Assembly: GCF_003751505.1 (NCBI RefSeq)
Contig: NZ_RJVB01000006.1
Location: forward strand, 124,001-188,000
Reading direction: 5' to 3'
DNA from: Erwinia sp. JUb26
GTDB taxonomy: Bacteria > Pseudomonadota > Gammaproteobacteria > Enterobacterales > Enterobacteriaceae
Length of the DNA stretch: 64,000 nucleotides
The notes beneath the pieces are model-generated. The model saw only the letters and a program-made list of their open reading frames with translations. It was not told where the DNA came from and ran no database searches. Made by a program: the position numbers and the translations under genes. This document shows, piece after piece, positions 59,326-64,000 of the stretch; position 1 is the stretch's first letter; each line of letters begins with the position of its first letter.

Positions 59326-60424
59326 TCGTCACCTTAACCTTATTCATTTCAATATCTTTTTGAAGGTTGTTACGTAATACTTCCTTTGTTTCTCTGAATA
59401 GCGCTAAATTTTCTATAAAGCATTCTGGTTTCATTTCATTAATAAGAATATTACCATCTGAAATCATTCCATGAACCTTGATCAGTTTATTTTCTATTGC
59501 CACGGCAATCGTAGGAACACCAAGTGAAGCAGGTAAAAGAACCCCATGTGCTCTTGAGCTAATTATCACTTCACTATTGTTAATAAATTCATTCATGAAC
59601 TCTGGGATGGTGTGTAATTTCGGATCCCAAATCAACCATTCAAATCGTGAATTATCGGCTAATAGTTGAGCCTCTCGTTCTTTGTACAGCGAAACAAATC
59701 TAACTTTTTCACCTTTTTCAATAAGATACTCACCAAACTTAATCATCTCTGCAATGCAATTCTGCCCATTTGCATCGTGTGGCCAGTCGCGTAGGACAAG
59801 TGAAACATAACCGTCCTCACTATAGTAAGGTTTTGCAACTTCTTCTGGATACCAAATGTTGGATAAAAGACTTGGGTCAGTAAATTCTACTGCATTTTTA
59901 TAACCCAACATTTCACAAAATGCTTTACTTTTATCGTCACGAACGGAAATATAGTCACATTTATTAATAATATGTTTGGCTCGCTCGAAACTTTTTCCTT
60001 TATTATCGAATGGCCCCAAACCAATGCAGAAAGCACTCATTTTTTTATAGAAGAAAATTTTATCAATAGCCCCTTTGTAAGAGACATAAACACGTTCTAC
60101 GGCAGAAAATATATTTTCTTGCGCTTTTAACGCTTTTTTGAATTTTGCAAAGAAACCGATTTTTATTCCTGGAGGTGGATTGAATGAGAAAAACTGACCG
60201 CCTCCACCAAAAACGACGACTTCAGCTGAAATAGGTTTTTTAATATGAACCCAATCTACTTTAGGATTGAATTTTTTTGCTAACTCTGGATGTTCCACAC
60301 CAACTGAGATATGTTCATCTTTAACAACTTTCTTAACAATATTGATAACACTAATCATTAAAACATCGTCACCAATATTGCCAGGAGCATATGCCCCACG
60401 AATATATACTTTATTTTTTTTCAT
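59282..60424 (-). CDS. Polysaccharide pyruvyltransferase family protein
   Basis: A 380-residue member of the CsaB/WcaK/AmsJ pyruvyltransferase family. It begins KVYIRGAYAPGNIGDDVL and has the FGGGGQFFSF glycine loop and SSRAHGVLLPASLGVPTIAV near the C-terminus, both typical. It would add a pyruvate ketal from phosphoenolpyruvate to a sugar of the repeat unit, giving the polymer negative charge as in amylovoran, stewartan and colanic acid. The lyase start codon lies 44 bases inside its 3' end. It is seven bases after the wzx stop. Confidence 0.9.
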   Translation of the reverse strand: MKKNKVYIRGAYAPGNIGDDVLMISVINIVKKVVKDEHISVGVEHPELAKKFNPKVDWVHIKKPISAEVVVFGGGGQFFSFNPPPGIKIGFFAKFKKALKAQENIFSAVERVYVSYKGAIDKIFFYKKMSAFCIGLGPFDNKGKSFERAKHIINKCDYISVRDDKSKAFCEMLGYKNAVEFTDPSLLSNIWYPEEVAKPYYSEDGYVSLVLRDWPHDANGQNCIAEMIKFGEYLIEKGEKVRFVSLYKEREAQLLADNSRFEWLIWDPKLHTIPEFMNEFINNSEVIISSRAHGVLLPASLGVPTIAVAIENKLIKVHGMISDGNILINEMKPECFIENLALFRETKEVLRNNLQKDIEMNKVKVTNAIEHFTSWLKNNV

Positions 60425-60430
60425 TTTACC

Positions 60431-61879
60431 CTACTGGTTTGATTTGAAAAGCTTGAAAGAGAGGAACAAAGTTACAACCAACAAAATTGGAAGGCTGATT
60501 ATTCGAATAATTCCATTGTCAATATAAAGTCTGATCAGCAATGCGATTATTGGTGCGATTGATATTAACAAGACTTTAAAATTTAATATTAACTTATAAT
60601 CAATTATCTTCCTTTTTATAAAGTAAGGCGTTGTGACCAAAAAATGAAGTAGCTGAGAGAAAAATAAAGCACCAGTAATACCTATTGCTCCATATTTTTT
60701 TGAACACAAAGCAAAAACAACAAATATTGTTGCCCAAGAGATATTACTTATCACACTAAACCAGGATAAATTCAAGATAACTATTTTTCTTGCTATACCA
60801 CTTTTAAAGGACGTAAGGATCGCACCAAACAAAACAAAGGAAATACATAAACTAAATTGTATTGCGTTATCAAAATGGCCGTAGATTCTGATAAATACAT
60901 CAGAGAATAGAAGAATTGGTATCGTACATATAACTGTAAAGATCCAGCTTGAATAGAAGTTTATTTTTTCAAGTTGACTATTCTTTTCATTCTTTTTAGA
61001 TGCGAGTAATGGGATGAGCACAGTTCCAAGAACAACAGATGCTTGTGTAAATATTGCGCTCCACTGCATAGATGCCGAAAACATTGCCAACTGTTGTAAA
61101 CCATCAACCAGTGCTGATAATAACTTATTTGAGAACCATGTTACAGGGGCAACAATTAAGCCAGTTAGTAAGATAGGAAGACCAACATGGGTAATAACGC
61201 TCGTTTCTGTGAAGCAATTTTTAAATATTATCTTGACATTTTTTTCTTTAATGCATCTAAAGATAAATAAAACACTAACTATAACTGCGATTGCTTGTGA
61301 TGATATAAAACTATAAATTGCGCCATCGAAACCATAATCCTTCGTCATTACGAATGCTAAAGCAACAGTTACAATAGATATGATTGCATTGATTATAGCA
61401 TTTATCCTAAACTTCCCTAATCCAGAAAACACACCCTGAATCCATCCGAGCAGTACTGTTAGCACAATAATATAGACGGTGGTTTTAACGTACTGGGATA
61501 ATTCCTCATGGAGTAACAGATATTTAGCAAAACTACTGGCATAAATTGAGGAAAATACCACAATAACTAATGCAAAAAACAACGAAAAAAGCAGAGTAAT
61601 AGCTATACCCCTACTCACTTTTACTACATCCGTTTTAAGGAATTCTGCAATATGTTTTGACGTTGCCGTTGTGATAGATTGTGCGACTACGTTAGCCAGC
61701 ATAATTACCACACTTTGGATGATTGCAAATTTTCCAAAATTTTCGACACCAAGCAATCGCGAAATAATAATACCGACAACAACTAGCGAAACTTTGTTTG
61801 AAAATGTTGCTATCATGCTCCATGTCGAATCTTTTAATAACCGAGATATCAGAGACCCTTTTATTAAATTCATAATCAC
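60431..61879 (-). CDS. wzx: Exopolysaccharide flippase (Wzx-like)
   Basis: A 482-residue membrane protein with about fourteen hydrophobic segments and polysaccharide-exporter features: STWSMIATFSNKVSLVVVGI at the N-terminus, LGVENFGKFAIIQSVV, and FASSMQW-like ASMQWSAIFTQASVVLGT in the middle. It moves the lipid-linked repeat unit to the periplasmic face. Sequence is unlike the O-antigen Wzx at 4.8-6.1 kb, as expected for different substrates. AT-rich; located between wzy and the pyruvyltransferase gene. Confidence 0.9.
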   Translation of the reverse strand: MIMNLIKGSLISRLLKDSTWSMIATFSNKVSLVVVGIIISRLLGVENFGKFAIIQSVVIMLANVVAQSITTATSKHIAEFLKTDVVKVSRGIAITLLFSLFFALVIVVFSSIYASSFAKYLLLHEELSQYVKTTVYIIVLTVLLGWIQGVFSGLGKFRINAIINAIISIVTVALAFVMTKDYGFDGAIYSFISSQAIAVIVSVLFIFRCIKEKNVKIIFKNCFTETSVITHVGLPILLTGLIVAPVTWFSNKLLSALVDGLQQLAMFSASMQWSAIFTQASVVLGTVLIPLLASKKNEKNSQLEKINFYSSWIFTVICTIPILLFSDVFIRIYGHFDNAIQFSLCISFVLFGAILTSFKSGIARKIVILNLSWFSVISNISWATIFVVFALCSKKYGAIGITGALFFSQLLHFLVTTPYFIKRKIIDYKLILNFKVLLISIAPIIALLIRLYIDNGIIRIISLPILLVVTLFLSFKLFKSNQ

Positions 61880-61886
61880 ATATTCT

Positions 61887-63107
61887 CTAACTAATTATTT
61901 CAGAATTTTTTCTGTTTAATATTTGTATCATAGCCGAGCCAACTATTAACCCAAGAGAATATGGATGATAGGGCACTGCAGAAACGAAATACATAATCGT
62001 ACAAAATACAGCAAATGCTATCTTTGTTTTCTTATCCAGATTATTTACTACTGATTTAGTGAACACATAGATGAAAAATAGTCCGAACACACCGTATTTC
62101 ACATACATCGTTAAATACAGACTATCTACTGATACGTTTTCTGAGTCTAATCCACGATATGCAAACCACGGAATATCAAAATAAGTGCCTGCACCATAAC
62201 CGAACAAATAGTTAAAACCTGTCATATTGTTTATCAATGTAATGGCTGGTGAGAATCTGTTCGAGATTTGGAATAACAACACATCGAGTGATAGCCCGCT
62301 GGTTACACGACTGGCACCTACGTAGCTGCTTACTCCCAAGAAAAGCCCAACGACAATCAAAGAAGCAAAGGAATAGAAGAATATCTTTTTCAAATCTTTC
62401 GCATTAGAAATTATCACGCCAAAAAGAATAGCGAGGATCATAAATCTTGAGTTACCGACAAACACACAAACTATGGCGGCAAAAAAACAGATTCTAGCCC
62501 ATTTTGGTTGTTGCTCGCGTATAGTTCCCGATAATAAGTAATAAATCATATACAAAGCGGCTACATATGTTGAACCATCCAGATACCTGTATGCGTTATC
62601 TTCGTAGTATTCATCTTTGTATACTGAGAGTCCCAATTTTGGAGGTAATAAATGCACAAGGCTGAACAAAAACATAATCGTTAGAATTTGTAATATCATT
62701 CTCTTATTAGAAAAAAATGACTCTCTCATCACCGACATCAAAACCAATGCCGTGGTTATCATGATCAGAGGCCTTAAATCTTTTAATAAAAACTTATTGA
62801 GATGGTTCCCGAATATTAAACTCGCAATAATGTATAATATATAAATAAACAAACCAAAAATTACAACATAAGGAACCGCAGGTTTTAAACCTCCAATCCT
62901 CATTGATTTCAACACATAAACAAATAATACACCAAATAGATAAAAATCAAAAAAATACACCCCTTGCTTAGATATGAAATCCGCATAGGAGTTACCTGTG
63001 GGTACAATAGCAATTAACAGTACAAAAAATATTAACGATTTCTTTGCTGAAAAAAGCGAGTAGATACCAATAAACAAGGCAATTACAGATGATAATATAA
63101 ATAGCAT
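61887..63107 (-). CDS. wzy: Exopolysaccharide polymerase (Wzy-like)
   Basis: A 406-residue membrane protein with about eleven hydrophobic segments and a large central periplasmic loop (about residues 255-310: LSLDVLLFQISNRFSPAITL, then GYGAGTYFDIPWFAYRGLD), the common topology of O-antigen ligase/polymerase proteins. It joins repeat units in the periplasm. It is very AT-rich, with the conserved position between wzc and wzx. It starts 110 bases after wzc, downstream of an intra-operon terminator, so its expression depends on readthrough or a local promoter. Confidence 0.85.
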   Translation of the reverse strand: MLFILSSVIALFIGIYSLFSAKKSLIFFVLLIAIVPTGNSYADFISKQGVYFFDFYLFGVLFVYVLKSMRIGGLKPAVPYVVIFGLFIYILYIIASLIFGNHLNKFLLKDLRPLIMITTALVLMSVMRESFFSNKRMILQILTIMFLFSLVHLLPPKLGLSVYKDEYYEDNAYRYLDGSTYVAALYMIYYLLSGTIREQQPKWARICFFAAIVCVFVGNSRFMILAILFGVIISNAKDLKKIFFYSFASLIVVGLFLGVSSYVGASRVTSGLSLDVLLFQISNRFSPAITLINNMTGFNYLFGYGAGTYFDIPWFAYRGLDSENVSVDSLYLTMYVKYGVFGLFFIYVFTKSVVNNLDKKTKIAFAVFCTIMYFVSAVPYHPYSLGLIVGSAMIQILNRKNSEIIS

Positions 63108-63182
63108 CTTTTTCCTTATCTCATCTAAGATGTTAATATCAACATTACAATTATTTTTTATAGTTTATATCATCAATCACTG

Positions 63183-63211
63183 AAAAAAGGCTCTTCCCTT
63201 TCGGGAAGAGC
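63183..63211 (-). terminator. Intra-operon terminator after wzc
   Basis: On the minus strand GCTCTTCCC-GAAA-GGGAAGAGC (9-bp perfect stem; plus positions 63190-63211) is followed by six T (63183-63188). It lies seven bases after the wzc stop and before wzy. In E. coli K30-type capsule clusters a stem-loop at the same place lowers expression of the downstream genes. Confidence 0.9.
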
Positions 63212-63217
63212 AATACT

Positions 63218-64000
63218 TTAATCTTTGGTTGAATAGTCATATTCATAGTGATTGTAGCCGTAGCCATAGTAGCTACCTGCTTTTTTAACCACACCATTCA
63301 AAATGCATCCTTTAACTACAACGCCACCTTGTTCGAAGCGTCGATAGCTGACCTCTATTTCTTTAGGCGTATTTTCTTCAAATCTCGCAACAATAAGAGT
63401 AGTACCAGCATATCTTCCGATGGTAGCTGCATCAGTTACAGCCAAAATTGGCGGAGTATCAACAATAACAATATCGTAATTTTCTGAAGCAAACTTCAGG
63501 AGCGCTTCAAAACGAGATGTCATTAGTAGCTCTGCAGGATTTGGAGGGATTGCTCCACGGGTTATATAGTCAAAACCAGATGATTCAACTTTTCGTATAC
63601 CTTTTACAAAACTGTCTTCACCCGACAAAAGTTCTGATAATCCGAAATCATTCTTGTCATCGAACATTTTATGAGCATAACCTTTCCTCATATCAGCATC
63701 GATAAACAATACCTTCTTATCTGCTTGTGAAATCACTGATGCCAAGTTTGAACTGATAAATGTTTTACCGGCGTTTGGGCTAGCACCTGAAATCATTAAT
63801 ATATTATTTTTCGCACCAATCATCGCAAAATGCAGGCTTGTGCGAAGGCTACGGAGCGTTTCAATAACAATATCGGTTGGGTTATGGGCCGCCAACAATC
63901 CAAATTTATCTTTATTCTTAGAACTAAGTTTCTCGTTCTGTTTCTTAACTAACCAATCTGAAACCGGAACATTTGCATAAACGCTAATTCCCATTTCTTC
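63218..64000 (-). CDS. wzc: Wzc-like tyrosine autokinase, C-terminal part (continues outside window)
   Basis: The visible 260 codons are the cytoplasmic BY-kinase domain of a polysaccharide co-polymerase. Walker A is in ISGASPNAGKTFISSNLA, Walker A' in VLFIDADMRKG, and Walker B in YDIVIVDTPPIL. The C-terminus carries a tyrosine cluster, seven Tyr in SYYGYGYNHYEYDY, the autophosphorylation tail. Wzc controls chain length and export with Wza and is dephosphorylated by Wzb. The frame is open to the right edge (codons GAA GAA before the internal ATG 63994), so the membrane domain and probably wza-wzb lie beyond. Confidence 0.95.
   Translation of the reverse strand, partial: EEMGISVYANVPVSDWLVKKQNEKLSSKNKDKFGLLAAHNPTDIVIETLRSLRTSLHFAMIGAKNNILMISGASPNAGKTFISSNLASVISQADKKVLFIDADMRKGYAHKMFDDKNDFGLSELLSGEDSFVKGIRKVESSGFDYITRGAIPPNPAELLMTSRFEALLKFASENYDIVIVDTPPILAVTDAATIGRYAGTTLIVARFEENTPKEIEVSYRRFEQGGVVVKGCILNGVVKKAGSYYGYGYNHYEYDYSTKD

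Noticed and set aside
1-64000. tRNA or rRNA genes, insertion sequences with transposases, attachment sites
   Set aside because: None was recognised on either strand.

Overview
The window looks like a chromosomal segment of an Enterobacterales bacterium of the Erwinia/Pantoea kind. The gene order yegH-asmA-dcd-udk-yegE-yegD-mdtABCD-baeSR-yegQ-cyaR-yegS-fbaB-thiD-thiM follows Escherichia coli, but the surface-polysaccharide loci and several accessory genes are arranged differently. The housekeeping backbone is GC-rich. From about 51.5 kb to the right edge the DNA becomes clearly AT-rich, which suggests a horizontally exchanged exopolysaccharide cluster. The species cannot be fixed from the sequence alone.

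Left part (1-13.1 kb, all on the minus strand): an O-antigen-type operon with a JUMPstart/ops leader at about 10.75 kb. It reads, in transcription order, wecA-like initiating transferase, rfbB-rfbD-rfbA-rfbC (dTDP-L-rhamnose), wzx flippase, wzy polymerase, a two-domain GT4 fusion, a second GT4, and a family-2 glycosyltransferase cut by the window edge. Upstream, galE and galF supply or modulate UDP-sugars. A possible RcsAB box lies in front of galF.

Middle part (13.4-41.3 kb): yegH, asmA, dcd, udk, a PAP2-type phosphatase, a DgcE/YegE diguanylate cyclase that lacks the C-terminal EAL domain, and yegD. Then come an accessory interval (23.3-25.6 kb), an aldo/keto reductase, the mdtABCD-baeSR efflux and envelope-stress operon, yegQ, the small RNA CyaR with a class II CRP promoter, and yegS. 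Two related families of roughly 210-bp palindromic repeats border the accessory pieces, with full copies at 23.7, 25.2, 40.5, 40.8 and 41.1 kb.

Sugar-acid island (41.5-47.5 kb): rspA-rspB-transporter-oxidoreductase-rspR, matching the E. coli rspAB-ydfJ-ydfI-rspR cluster but with a full-length transporter. It is followed by an RcsA-like LuxR-type regulator, fbaB, and thiD-thiM under a TPP riboswitch.

Right part (51.5-64 kb, minus strand): a Wzx/Wzy-dependent exopolysaccharide cluster. In transcription order it holds wzc (cut by the edge), an intra-operon terminator, wzy, wzx, a pyruvyltransferase, a secreted PL14-like polysaccharide lyase, an acyltransferase, a GT4-like transferase, a PssD/PssE pair, manC, manB and wcaJ. 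The lyase is the most unusual gene. Its good start codon and signal peptide are one base out of frame with its catalytic part, exactly at a run of ten A/T pairs, so it may be a phase-variable or slippage-expressed gene.
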